Assembly (NCBI GenBank): GCA_046154185.1
Contig: JBJXGE010000019.1
Span: 1 to 31,650, forward strand
Length of the DNA stretch: 31,650 nucleotides
Origin: JBJXGE01 sp046154185
Lineage (GTDB): Bacteria > Planctomycetota > UBA8108 > UBA1146 > JAJFFE01
Direction: 5' to 3'
The position numbers and the translations under genes are program-made. How positions within the stretch are numbered: the stretch's first letter is position 1; every line of letters begins with the position of its first letter. The notes beneath the pieces were generated by a model, which made no database searches, was not told the origin of the DNA, and saw only the letters and a list, made by a program, of their open reading frames with translations. Positions 1-8,602 of this stretch are shown in pieces.

Positions 1-1
1 C

Positions 2-2590
2 GTGCAGCGCGTCGGCATCGAAGGCGGTCGTCAAATCGCGATGCGCATCTGGATCGATCCCGATCGTCTCGCCGCGTATCAGCTCGCGCCCGGCGATGTG
101 CAGAACGCGCTGCGTCGCAACAACTACCTCGCCGCGGTCGGCCAGACCAAAGGCAACTTGGTCCAGGTCAACTTGATTGCGAACACCGACCTGCGCTCGG
201 TCGACGAATTTGAAAACCTGATCGTCGCGGATCGCGGCGGCGCGCTCGTGCGACTCAGCGACGTAGCGAAGGTGGAGCTCGGCGCCGAAGAGGCCGACTT
301 GATCGCGAAGTTCAACGATCAAGAGGCCGTTTACTTGTCCGTCTGGCCGCTCGCCGGCGTGAACGAAATCGACGTTGCGCATCGACTGCGCGCCGAGATG
401 CTTCGATTGCAACCTTCGCTGCCGAAGGACATCGACATGCGCCTCGCGTACGACGCGACTGTGTTCATGGAAAACGCGCTCACAGAAATCACCAAGACTT
501 TGTCCGAAACGATTCTCATCGTCGGGCTCGTCGTGTTCTTGTTCATGGGCTCGATTCGAACCGCGCTCGTGCCGCTCGTCGCCATGCCGGTGTCGCTCGT
601 CGGGGCCGCCGCGGTCATGCTCGCGTTCGGGTTCAGTCTCAACTTGCTGACCATTTTGGCGATCGTGCTGTCGGTCGGCTTGGTCGTCGACGACGCGATC
701 GTCGTCGTCGAGAACGTCGAGCGCCACGTGCGACGCGGCAAGTCGCGTGTGCAAGCCGCGATCATCGGCGCACGCGAGCTGCTCGGGCCGGTTATCGCCA
801 TGACTATCACGCTCGCCGCTGTGTACACGCCGATTGGATTTCAAGGCGGCCTGACCGGCACACTCTTTCTCGAGTTCGCGATCACGCTTGCCGCTGCCGT
901 CGTGGTGTCGGGCATTGTCGCGCTGACGCTGTCGCCCGTCATGAGTTCGCGCTTCGTGCACGCGCACGGCAAAGACGGCCGACTCACTACCTTCGTCAAT
1001 TACCTGTTCGAGTTTGTGCGGCGCGGCTACGCGCGCGCGCTCGACCTGGCGTTGGAGATGCGGTGGGCGGTGGTTGTAGCGGCGTTGCTCATCACGCTCG
1101 CCGCCGGACCACTCTTCTTGTTCTCGCGACAAGAACTTGCGCCGATCGAAGACCAGGGTCACATCAGTTTGTTTCTCGACACGGCGCCCGACGCCACGAT
1201 CGAAGCCGTGAACCGCGATTCGCTCGAGCTCGTGAAAGTCATTACCGCCTTTCCGGAAGCTGAGTTCATGTGGTCGTTGACGGCGGGTTGGGGCGGCTTT
1301 GGCGGCATGGTCACGAAAGATTGGCGCCAGCGCGATCAATCGACCGAGGAAATGTATGGTCCTGTCTACGGCGCCATTTCGCAGTTGCCGGGCTTGCGCG
1401 TCTTTCCGCGCCTCGACCCGCCGCTTCCGAACGCCGGCCAATACGACGTCGAACTGATTTTGCAGAGCGACGCGTCCGCCGAAGAAATGCTCGAGACCGT
1501 CGGCGCTGTCGTCGGCGCCGGCTGGATGAGCGGGCAATTCCTCTACGTCGATACGGATCTCAAGATCGATCGACCGGAAGCGCGCGTCGTCATCGATCGC
1601 GAGCAGCTCGCCGATCTCGGGCTCGATCTCGCCGGCGTCGGCCAAGAACTCGGCACGCTCCTCGGCGGCGCATACGTGAATCGATTCAATTACTTCGACC
1701 GCAGCTACAAAGTCATCCCGCAGATCAGCTTGGAGGATCGCGCGACGGTCGGCCCGCTGCTCGATCTCAAGATCCGCACGCCCGCCGGCGAGCTCGTGCC
1801 GGTGTCGACTTTCACGCACATTGAAGCGAGCACCGCGCCGCGCACACTCAACCGCTTCCAACAACGCAACGCCGTACGAGTTTTCGGCGGCGTGCAACCG
1901 GGCGTGACGAAAGAGCAAGGCTTGCGCGTGCTCGAAGATGCCGCGCACGCGGCCGCGGGCCCGGCCGTTGTCCTCGACTACGCGGGCGAATCGCGGCAAA
2001 TTCGACGCGAAGGCTCGGCGCTCACGGTCACGCTCGGGTTTGCAGTCGTACTTATTTACCTGGTGTTGGCCGCGCAGTTTCGCAGCTTTCGCGATCCGTT
2101 GATTGTGCTCTTGGGTTCGGTGCCGCTCGCCATCTCGGGTGCGCTCGTCTTTAGCTTCCTCGACCTGACCACGATCAACATTTACTCGCAAGTCGGGCTC
2201 ATCACACTTGTCGGTCTGATTGCGAAGAACGGCATTTTGATCGTCGAGTTTGCGAACACGTTGCAGGAGCGCGGCGTCGTGAAGTCGGCGGCGATCCGCG
2301 AAGCTTCGCTGACGCGGTTGCGACCAGTGTTGATGACTTCGGCCGCGACCGTGTTCGGCCACTTTCCGCTCGTGTTGGTGTCGGGTCCCGGCGCCGAGGC
2401 GCGTAATAGCATCGGGATCGTGCTGGTCGCCGGCATGACGGTCGGCACGCTCTTCACATTGTTCGTTGTGCCGATTTTCTATTCCTTGATTGCGGCCCAG
2501 CACCGACCCAGCGACGAATCTGATTTCAGCGAAGACATCGACGACGTCCGCGCGCCGGCGCCGGTCGCGTCGTTGGTGGGGAGTCACTGA
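2..2590 (+). CDS. RND-family multidrug efflux permease (HAE1 type), 5'-truncated by the window edge
   Basis: The inner-membrane pump subunit of a tripartite efflux system, which uses proton motive force to push drugs or other amphiphiles out through a periplasmic adaptor and an outer-membrane channel. The reading frame is open from base 2 and gives 862 residues, whereas family members are about 1030-1050, so roughly 170-190 N-terminal residues (first membrane helix and part of the porter domain) lie outside. Visible hallmarks: a helix block at about residues 165-245 containing GLVVDDAIVVVENVERH, whose acidic pair belongs to the proton relay; a periplasmic porter domain in the middle; and a second helix block near residues 675-840 with VGLITLVGLIAKNGILIVEF and the conserved RLRPVLMT segment. 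The end of the gene overlaps the next start by one base, so pump and channel are translationally coupled. Substrate cannot be told from sequence. The first GTG in the window is not the true start. Confidence 0.95.
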   Translation: MQRVGIEGGRQIAMRIWIDPDRLAAYQLAPGDVQNALRRNNYLAAVGQTKGNLVQVNLIANTDLRSVDEFENLIVADRGGALVRLSDVAKVELGAEEADLIAKFNDQEAVYLSVWPLAGVNEIDVAHRLRAEMLRLQPSLPKDIDMRLAYDATVFMENALTEITKTLSETILIVGLVVFLFMGSIRTALVPLVAMPVSLVGAAAVMLAFGFSLNLLTILAIVLSVGLVVDDAIVVVENVERHVRRGKSRVQAAIIGARELLGPVIAMTITLAAVYTPIGFQGGLTGTLFLEFAITLAAAVVVSGIVALTLSPVMSSRFVHAHGKDGRLTTFVNYLFEFVRRGYARALDLALEMRWAVVVAALLITLAAGPLFLFSRQELAPIEDQGHISLFLDTAPDATIEAVNRDSLELVKVITAFPEAEFMWSLTAGWGGFGGMVTKDWRQRDQSTEEMYGPVYGAISQLPGLRVFPRLDPPLPNAGQYDVELILQSDASAEEMLETVGAVVGAGWMSGQFLYVDTDLKIDRPEARVVIDREQLADLGLDLAGVGQELGTLLGGAYVNRFNYFDRSYKVIPQISLEDRATVGPLLDLKIRTPAGELVPVSTFTHIEASTAPRTLNRFQQRNAVRVFGGVQPGVTKEQGLRVLEDAAHAAAGPAVVLDYAGESRQIRREGSALTVTLGFAVVLIYLVLAAQFRSFRDPLIVLLGSVPLAISGALVFSFLDLTTINIYSQVGLITLVGLIAKNGILIVEFANTLQERGVVKSAAIREASLTRLRPVLMTSAATVFGHFPLVLVSGPGAEARNSIGIVLVAGMTVGTLFTLFVVPIFYSLIAAQHRPSDESDFSEDIDDVRAPAPVASLVGSH

Positions 2591-4005
2591 TGCGTGCGAT
2601 AACAAACGTGTTCGTCGTTGCGACTGTTTGCGTGGTAGTCGGGTGCCAAGCCGTCGGCCCCGACTATGAGCCGCCCGAGGCGAAGCTCCCAACCGAATGG
2701 CGCGAGAACGTGAGCCCCGAGCAATTGCCGCCGCGCGAAGCGGAACTGGCGGCCTGGTGGCGCGTCTTCGCCGATCCCATCCTGTCGGACCTCGTCGAGC
2801 GCGCGAGCGAGCAGAGTCTTGATCTCCGCGAAGCGCTTGCGCGCGTGCAGGAGTCGCGGGCGCTCCGCGGCGTTGCGCGCGGCGATCGTTATCCGACGAT
2901 CAACGGCGACGCTTCCTATCGCCGCCGCGATGACAGCGACAACTCGCCGCTCGGTTTCGTCTCGGACGTCGACCTCTACACGGCCGGGCTCGATGCTTCG
3001 TGGGAGGTCGATCTCTGGGGGCGCGTCCGCCGCTCGGTCGAGGCCGCCGACGCCGATCTCGATGTGAGCATCGAGAACGCGCGCGACGTCCTTGTGACCG
3101 TCGCGGCCGAAACAGCGATGAGCTACATCGAGCTGCGCGCGTTTCAGCGTCGGATCGAGATCGCACGGACCAATGTCATGCTGCAAGAGCAGACGTCCGC
3201 GCTCGTGCGCTCGCGTCTTGAATCGGGCCTCGTCGGCGAACGCGATGCTGCGCAAGCCATCACGAACGTCGAGACGACGCGCGCGCGCGTGCCGACGCTC
3301 GAGATTGGACTTCGCGCCGCCGAGAATCGGCTAGCCGTATTGCTCGGGCTCGCGCCCGGCGCGCTCGCGGCCGATGTCGCCGCGCCGCTGCCGATTCCGG
3401 TGCCGCCCGTCGAAGCCGCTGTCGGTTTGCCCGCCGATTTGTTGCGGCGGCGCGCCGATGTGCGGGGCGCTGAACGAGAGCTCGCGGCCGCGACCGCGCG
3501 CGTCGGCGTTGCGCAGGGCGATCTCTATCCGCGCCTCTCGCTGTTCGGGAACCTCGGCGTCGAAGCCGATAGCTTTCCGGATCTCTTCGAACGTGCAAGC
3601 GCGACGTACGGTTTTGGACCATCGATTCGCTGGAATCTCTTCGATGGCGGGAAGCTCCGCCGGCGCGTCGAAGCGCAAGGCGCGCGCGTCGAGCAAGCGC
3701 TCGTGCGGTGGGAACGCGCGGTGTTGATGGCGTGCGAAGAGACCGAGAATGCGATGACTTCGTTCGTGCGCGAGCAGGAGCGCCGGCGCTCGCTCGTCGA
3801 AGCCGCCAATCAATCGCGGCGCGCCGCCGAACTTGCGCGGACGCAATATCGCGAAGGTCTGTCGGATTTCCAAATCGTGCTCGACTCCGAGCGCGCCCGC
3901 GCGGTCATCGAGGATGAACTCGCGCAAAGCGATGCCGCGATCGCGATGAATCTCGTCGTCCTCTACAAAGCGCTTGGCGGTGGGTGGGAGCAATCGGCGC
4001 TGTGA
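2590..4005 (+). CDS. NodT-family outer-membrane efflux lipoprotein (TolC/OprM-like)
   Basis: Outer-membrane channel of the RND system encoded just upstream. It has 471 residues, the usual length for this family (about 450-500). A short hydrophobic signal ends in the lipobox VVGC, which puts the lipidated cysteine at residue 19, followed by AVGPDYEPP, the typical mature N-terminus of NodT/OprM proteins. Two repeated helical-hairpin halves follow. The signature LPADLLRRRADVRGAERELA near residues 278-298 and the segment ending GDLYPRLSLFGNLG mark the start of the second half. Start choice is firm: its ATG overlaps the TGA of the permease (TGATG), giving coupled translation. The protein should trimerise into an alpha-barrel crossing the periplasm plus a beta-barrel in the outer membrane, which implies a diderm envelope. 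The adaptor (membrane fusion protein) gene is presumably upstream of the window. Confidence 0.95.
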   Translation: MRAITNVFVVATVCVVVGCQAVGPDYEPPEAKLPTEWRENVSPEQLPPREAELAAWWRVFADPILSDLVERASEQSLDLREALARVQESRALRGVARGDRYPTINGDASYRRRDDSDNSPLGFVSDVDLYTAGLDASWEVDLWGRVRRSVEAADADLDVSIENARDVLVTVAAETAMSYIELRAFQRRIEIARTNVMLQEQTSALVRSRLESGLVGERDAAQAITNVETTRARVPTLEIGLRAAENRLAVLLGLAPGALAADVAAPLPIPVPPVEAAVGLPADLLRRRADVRGAERELAAATARVGVAQGDLYPRLSLFGNLGVEADSFPDLFERASATYGFGPSIRWNLFDGGKLRRRVEAQGARVEQALVRWERAVLMACEETENAMTSFVREQERRRSLVEAANQSRRAAELARTQYREGLSDFQIVLDSERARAVIEDELAQSDAAIAMNLVVLYKALGGGWEQSAL

Positions 4006-4007
4006 GG

Positions 4008-4033
4008 AACACCACGTAAGACGCGGCGGTGTT
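4008..4033. terminator. Possible hairpin between convergent genes
   Basis: AACACC at 4008-4013 is complementary to GGTGTT at 4028-4033, with a short extra CG pairing inside. It begins 3 bases after the stop of the efflux lipoprotein gene and ends 9 bases before the stop of the opposing membrane protein gene, so it could serve both. The stem is only 6 bp and lacks a clear T tract, so the call is tentative. Confidence 0.3.
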
Positions 4034-4042
4034 TCGCAGCGA

Positions 4043-4699
4043 TCAAGCAATTGCCAGCGTGCGCGCGATGCTACGGTCGTGAAAGCGGCCGAGCAGTAGT
4101 TGCGCGAGCACGGCGCCCGAAGTCGCCATCGTCATGTCCCATTGCGCATCCCACGGATCGCCTTGCATGCCGAGCCACTCGGGACCAGCGCCGGGATAAA
4201 AAACCAACACAACCGCCATCTCGAGCAGCTCATACGCCGCGCTGAACGCAAGACAACAGCCGACGACGAGCCAGAACACCGTGCGACCGCGCGGCAGTCC
4301 GCGCCTCCGCATTAGCCATTCCCGCAACAGGATCGCTGGTACGAAACCCTGAAAAAAGTGGCCGATGCGATCCACGGGGTTGCGTTCGAGTCCGAGCGCA
4401 TCCAGCAGCGCCTGCGGAAACGGCACGGCAGCAAACGTGTAGCGACCGCCGAGACACTGAATAAAGAAGAACCAGGTGAGCAAGACATAGGCGAGATCGC
4501 TGAACTGAAAAAAACGGCGACGCACGGCGAAGATGACCATCACTACCGTGAGCGGCAGCACTTCAAAGGCCCACGTCGGCTTGTCGCCAGCTCCGACGAA
4601 CGACCAGGTCGCGAAAACAAAGCACGTCGCGGTGAGGGTCGGGAACAACCAGTTGCGCGGGGCCGGAGCGTCGCTCGCTGACATCTTCTCGCGTTTCAT
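4043..4699 (-). CDS. YjdF/DUF2238-family integral membrane protein
   Basis: A 218-residue polytopic membrane protein of the DUF2238 (YjdF) family; its biochemical role is not established. Hydrophobic segments cover most of the chain, roughly six helices, including FPTLTATCFVFATWSFVGA near the start and VFWLVVGCCLAFSAAYELLE near residue 140. Family landmarks are DRIGHFFQGFVPAILLREWL and, close to the C-terminus, the acidic motif LGMQGDPWDAQWDMTMA, probably a conserved functional site. The frame is open to 4777, but the Met at 4699 (MKREKMSAS) fits family length better; the 26 residues before it are Pro/Ser-rich and not membrane-like. No strong Shine-Dalgarno is visible at either start. It runs convergently to the efflux operon and divergently from vgrG, and shows no functional link to either. 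Confidence 0.85.
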   Translation of the reverse strand: MKREKMSASDAPAPRNWLFPTLTATCFVFATWSFVGAGDKPTWAFEVLPLTVVMVIFAVRRRFFQFSDLAYVLLTWFFFIQCLGGRYTFAAVPFPQALLDALGLERNPVDRIGHFFQGFVPAILLREWLMRRRGLPRGRTVFWLVVGCCLAFSAAYELLEMAVVLVFYPGAGPEWLGMQGDPWDAQWDMTMATSGAVLAQLLLGRFHDRSIARTLAIA

Positions 4700-4917
4700 A
4701 GCAGTGGGCGATTTATCAGGTTCTGGACATGCGGCAGGAATCGCCGGAAGTCTCGACGATCCAGCCGGGTGCGTCAATGTTCGACTAATAAAGAAGTTGC
4801 GCAGGATCGCCGTGCGGCGAATTCCTGTCGGTGGGTGGGCGCCGATTTCGGATGGCAGGTGTCGAGCGTCAGTACGTGTCCCTCGCGGGGCGCGCGGCTC
4901 GGCCGGTCACCGAAGTT

Positions 4918-4923
4918 GGAGAG
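4918..4923 (+). promoter_or_regulatory. Shine-Dalgarno that fixes the vgrG start
   Basis: GGAGAG sits 10 bases before ATG 4934. The frame is open 55 codons further upstream (to 4769), but that extension is Arg/Ser/Cys-rich, unlike any VgrG N-terminus, and has no such site. Confidence 0.6.
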
Positions 4924-4933
4924 AACTCGCCTC

Positions 4934-7561
4934 ATGCTCATGCCGACGCAACTCAACCGCCGCGCCGCGATCGTCACGCCACTCGGGCCAGACGCCCTCA
5001 TCGTTCGCCGCGTGTGGATCGACGAACAAATCAGCGGACTCTTTCGAATCGACTTGGATCTCGTCAGCTACGCCAACGACCTCGACTTCGACAAAGTGCT
5101 CGGCCAGCGCGCGACGGTTCGGCTCGATACGCCGAGTGGCGAGGCGCGTTACCTCAACGGCTTCATCGATAGCTTCGTGCAGACCAAGTCCGAACGCAGT
5201 TACTCGGTCTATCGCGCAACGATCGTGCCGTGGTTGTGGTTCTTGACGCGCACGACTGATTGCAAAATCTTCCAGCAATCGATGCCCGAACCGCCCGACA
5301 CCATGACGGTGCCCGACATCATCGCGAAGGTTTTCAAGGATCACGGCTTCGTCGATTTCCGCTTTGCGTCCATGACCGAAAAGCATCCCGTGCTCGACTT
5401 CTGCGTGCAATACCGCGAGTCGGCCTTTGCGTTCGTGAGTCGGCTCATGGAGGAAGAAGGGATCAGCTACTTTTTCGAGCACGTTAATGGCAAGCACACG
5501 CTGGTCATGACGGACTCGGTTGCCGGCTACACCGCGCTCACGAGCTACGACAGCATCGCCTTCAACCCCGAGACGCGACCCTCCGCCGAGGAGGAGTTCA
5601 TCATCGATTGGACGCGCACCAAGGAAGTGCAATCGGGCAGCTACGCGCTCAATGACTTCGATTTTGCAAAGCCGCGCCAAGCGCTCCAGCAGGGACTCGT
5701 CGTCAATTCCCAAATCCGGCGCAACCATGCGCATGCCGATCTCCCGCGCTACGACTACCCCGGTCGTTTCAATGTCTATGAAGATGGCGAAAGCCTCGCG
5801 CGCTTGCGTCTCGAAGAGCTGCAAGTGCGGCACGAGATGTTCAAGGGCGCAGCGACCGCCGGCAGCCTCGCCGCGGGTTTCAAATTCACTCTCGCGAAAC
5901 ATCCGCGCGACGACCAGAACCGCGAATACTTGCTCACGTCAGTGTCCTACGAGATCGACGTGGGCGAACTCGAAACCGGCGCCAGCGACACGCTCGCGAC
6001 GGAGACCGCGCTCAAGTGCAGCTTCACGGCGATCGACGCGCTGCAGCCGTATCGACCGGCGCGCGGGACACCGAAGCCGATGATCCAAGGCGTGCAAACC
6101 GCGATCGTCGTGGGTCCGGACGGCCAAGAGATCTACACCGACCCCGACGGCTACAGCCGTATCAAAGTGCACTTTCATTGGGACCGGCACGGGCAAGCGA
6201 ATGAGAACGCGTCGTGCTGGATTCGCGTTGCGCAGTCGTGGGCCGGTAAGCAATGGGGATCCATTCAAATCCCACGCGTGGGTCAGGAAGTGCTCGTCGA
6301 GTTCATCGACGGCGACCCCGATCGACCCATCATCACGGGCAGCGTTTACAACGGCGATCACATGCCGCCATACGCGTTGCCGAAGAACAACACCCAGAGC
6401 GGCGTGAAAAGTCGCAGCTCGCAGGGTGGCGGCCCCGACAACTTCAACGAGCTGCGCTTCGAGGACAAGAAGGGCAGCGAGGAAGTTTACTTGCACGCCG
6501 AAAAGGCGCTGACCGTGCATGTGAAGGGCGGCGCGTCGGAGACGATCGGCTCGGGGCTCAGCACGAACGCGGGCGGCAGCGTCAGCACGAACGCCGTCGG
6601 CGCGATCTCGCACACGACCGACGACAACATCAACGACAAAGCGAAGAAGTGCATCTCCGTCGACGCCGGCAAGGACATCTCCTTCAAATCAGGCGGCTCG
6701 TACAAGTTGGAGACCAACCTCGGCATTCATCTCAAGGCGATGAATTTCGTGGCCGCGTTAATCGAGAGCGGCGCGAAGGCGGCGGCTGAGGCGATCAAGA
6801 GCGGCGCGAAGGGCGCGGCCACTGCGGGCGCTGGAGGCGGATTGGACGCTGCGGGAGCCGAGGCCGTGAAAACGGCCGAGTCGGGTCTAGCAGCGCTTTC
6901 GCCGAGTATCGAGGCGGGCGCCAAGGAACTCACAAAGCTCTCGAAGGAGGCGGGGAAAAACGCCGAGAAGGCGGAGGCGTCGGCCGACAAAGCCGCCAAC
7001 GCGGTCGATCAGTTCGCGTCCGATCTCGCGGCGAACGCCGGACCCGAAGTGATCGCCGCGTCGTTTCTTGCGATGGCCGACTCGCTCTCGGAAACGCTGA
7101 ATGATGCAAAGAAGGTGCTCGAGGGCATGCTGCCGAAGATCCCTTCGATCGAGCTTTGGGCGATGAAGGACATCAACATGCACGCACTCTGGAGCATGAC
7201 GATGTCGACCAAGGTGCGCGATATCTCGATCGAAGCGAAAAACAAGAACGTGAACGTAAAGGGCAAGCGCGAAGTCAACATCGAAGCGTCGACCCAGAAT
7301 TTGAATCTCAAGGCGAGCAAGAAAAACGTCGTCATCTCGGGCAAGGACGAGGTCACGATCAAGGCGGAAGACAAGAATCTCGTCGTCGAAGCCGGCAAGC
7401 AAAAAGTGTTCGTCAAAGCGGCGAAGCAGATCTTTCTGCAGTGCGGGAAGGCGACGATTTCGATGTCGGAGAACGGCAACATTGTCATTAAGGGCGCCAA
7501 GGTGAATGTCACGGGCTCCGAGGCCGTGCAGGTCAAGGGCGCACCCATCAAACTGAACTAG
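4934..7561 (+). CDS. vgrG: Type VI secretion spike protein VgrG with long C-terminal extension
   Basis: Trimeric tip of the type VI secretion puncturing device, fired out of the cell with bound effectors. Residues (from ATG 4934, 875 aa): about 10-375 form the gp27-like base, including a YRESAFAFVSRLMEEEGISY segment typical of the family. About 392-473 form the gp5-like OB fold, with YSRIKVHFHWDR, GSIQIPRVGQEVLVEF and DPDRPIITGSVYN. About 505-600 are the first beta-helix repeats after FNELRFEDKKGSEEVYLHAEK. About 606-730 form an Ala/Lys/Glu-rich helical, probably coiled-coil, insert. About 740-875 form a second run of 8-9-residue beta repeats (VNVKGKRE, VNIEASTQN, LNLKASKKN and so on) like the gp5 needle. 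No enzymatic effector domain is recognisable at the C-terminus. Pentapeptide and DUF2169 genes follow in the same operon. No PAAR tip gene or other secretion component is visible in the window. Confidence 0.95.
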   Translation: MLMPTQLNRRAAIVTPLGPDALIVRRVWIDEQISGLFRIDLDLVSYANDLDFDKVLGQRATVRLDTPSGEARYLNGFIDSFVQTKSERSYSVYRATIVPWLWFLTRTTDCKIFQQSMPEPPDTMTVPDIIAKVFKDHGFVDFRFASMTEKHPVLDFCVQYRESAFAFVSRLMEEEGISYFFEHVNGKHTLVMTDSVAGYTALTSYDSIAFNPETRPSAEEEFIIDWTRTKEVQSGSYALNDFDFAKPRQALQQGLVVNSQIRRNHAHADLPRYDYPGRFNVYEDGESLARLRLEELQVRHEMFKGAATAGSLAAGFKFTLAKHPRDDQNREYLLTSVSYEIDVGELETGASDTLATETALKCSFTAIDALQPYRPARGTPKPMIQGVQTAIVVGPDGQEIYTDPDGYSRIKVHFHWDRHGQANENASCWIRVAQSWAGKQWGSIQIPRVGQEVLVEFIDGDPDRPIITGSVYNGDHMPPYALPKNNTQSGVKSRSSQGGGPDNFNELRFEDKKGSEEVYLHAEKALTVHVKGGASETIGSGLSTNAGGSVSTNAVGAISHTTDDNINDKAKKCISVDAGKDISFKSGGSYKLETNLGIHLKAMNFVAALIESGAKAAAEAIKSGAKGAATAGAGGGLDAAGAEAVKTAESGLAALSPSIEAGAKELTKLSKEAGKNAEKAEASADKAANAVDQFASDLAANAGPEVIAASFLAMADSLSETLNDAKKVLEGMLPKIPSIELWAMKDINMHALWSMTMSTKVRDISIEAKNKNVNVKGKREVNIEASTQNLNLKASKKNVVISGKDEVTIKAEDKNLVVEAGKQKVFVKAAKQIFLQCGKATISMSENGNIVIKGAKVNVTGSEAVQVKGAPIKLN

Positions 7562-7573
7562 GGAGATCGCGTC

Positions 7574-8602
7574 ATGCTTGCACCGGTAATAGATACGCTC
7601 AGTTCCATGGATCTGGTCGACGCGGACCTCAGCGGCCGCGATCTCTCAGGTGTTTCGCTCGCTGGCCGGGATCTGTCCGGCGCGAATCTCACCGACACCA
7701 ACTTAGCGGGCGCGCTGCTCACGGCGGCGACGTTTACGAACGCCGTGTTCACACGAACGAACCTGCGGAACGCGGTGCTAACGCACGCGGATCTCGCGGG
7801 CGTCGACTTGACGAAGGCGCACGTGGCCGGCGCCGATTTTTCGGAAGCGAACTTGTGCGACGCCTTGCTCGACAAGCTCGACCTCACGGGCGCGAAGTTT
7901 GAACTCGCGCAGTTGCAGCGCGCTGCACTCCGTGGCGTGACCGCGCCGGGCGTGAGCTTTGTCGATGCCGATCTGAAGGACTGCAATCTGTCGCGTTCGG
8001 ACTTGCGCGGCGCGGACCTGCGTTCGGCGCTCCTGCGCGCGACGATCCTCATCGATGCGAATCTGAGCGGCGCGGATCTGCGCTCGATTATCGGCGAGAG
8101 TTGCGTCGCCGCGGGCGCCGATTTCACGCGAGCGAATCTCGGGGCGGCGAGACTCTACGCCTCCGATTTGAGTGCCGCGCAGCTAGTGGCCGCCGATCTG
8201 ACGGGCGCCGATGTGCAGCGGTCGACATTGAGCGACGCGAACTTGACGGATGCGGTCGCGATCGATGCGCAGTTTGATTTTGCGGACTTGCGAGCCGCTC
8301 GACTCACCCGCACGAACTTTCTGCGTGCGAGTCTCGTCGGCGCCGAGCACGCGGGCGCGATCTTCGAGGCGACCGATCTGCGCGAAGCCGATCTCTATTG
8401 GACGAGGCTCACCGCGGCGGCGCTCCAGAGTTGTTGTACGCGGCACGTGCGATGGCCGGAGCGCGTCGAGCTGCCGTTTGGACCGAAGGACGCGAAGGCG
8501 CCACGCATTGAGGCGAAACCCATGCACGTGCTGCCGCTCGGCGATGCCGAGCGCCGCGAGCGTGCATCCGCGCGGCCGGCCGCGAAGGTGGGGCGGCCGT
8601 GA
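7574..8602 (+). CDS. Pentapeptide-repeat protein in the vgrG operon
   Basis: 342 residues composed almost wholly of A(D/N)LXX pentapeptides from about residue 15 to 285 (for example DLSGRDLSGVSLAGRDLSGA near the start), which should fold as a right-handed quadrilateral beta-helix. A non-repeat, basic tail of about 55 residues follows. The start is well supported by GGGAG at 7561-7565, eight bases before ATG and overlapping the vgrG stop. Its 3' end overlaps the next gene by four bases (GTGA). Pentapeptide proteins and domains are recurrently found beside or fused to DUF2169 in type VI loci. Plausible roles are cargo carrier, effector or structural extension of the spike; which one cannot be read from the sequence. 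It has no signal peptide or membrane segment. Confidence 0.9.
   Translation: MLAPVIDTLSSMDLVDADLSGRDLSGVSLAGRDLSGANLTDTNLAGALLTAATFTNAVFTRTNLRNAVLTHADLAGVDLTKAHVAGADFSEANLCDALLDKLDLTGAKFELAQLQRAALRGVTAPGVSFVDADLKDCNLSRSDLRGADLRSALLRATILIDANLSGADLRSIIGESCVAAGADFTRANLGAARLYASDLSAAQLVAADLTGADVQRSTLSDANLTDAVAIDAQFDFADLRAARLTRTNFLRASLVGAEHAGAIFEATDLREADLYWTRLTAAALQSCCTRHVRWPERVELPFGPKDAKAPRIEAKPMHVLPLGDAERRERASARPAAKVGRP

Noticed and set aside
3331..4050. 239-codon minus-strand frame inside the efflux lipoprotein gene
   Set aside because: Antisense shadow; the plus-strand NodT-family product is clear.
4700..4933. Sigma54-type promoter before vgrG
   Set aside because: Looked for a TGGCAC-N5-TTGC pattern, sometimes found before type VI genes; nothing with the right spacing is present.
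4906..5902. 331-codon minus-strand frame inside vgrG
   Set aside because: Antisense shadow of vgrG; rich in His/Arg/Asp in the way GC-rich antisense frames are, and vgrG is unambiguous.
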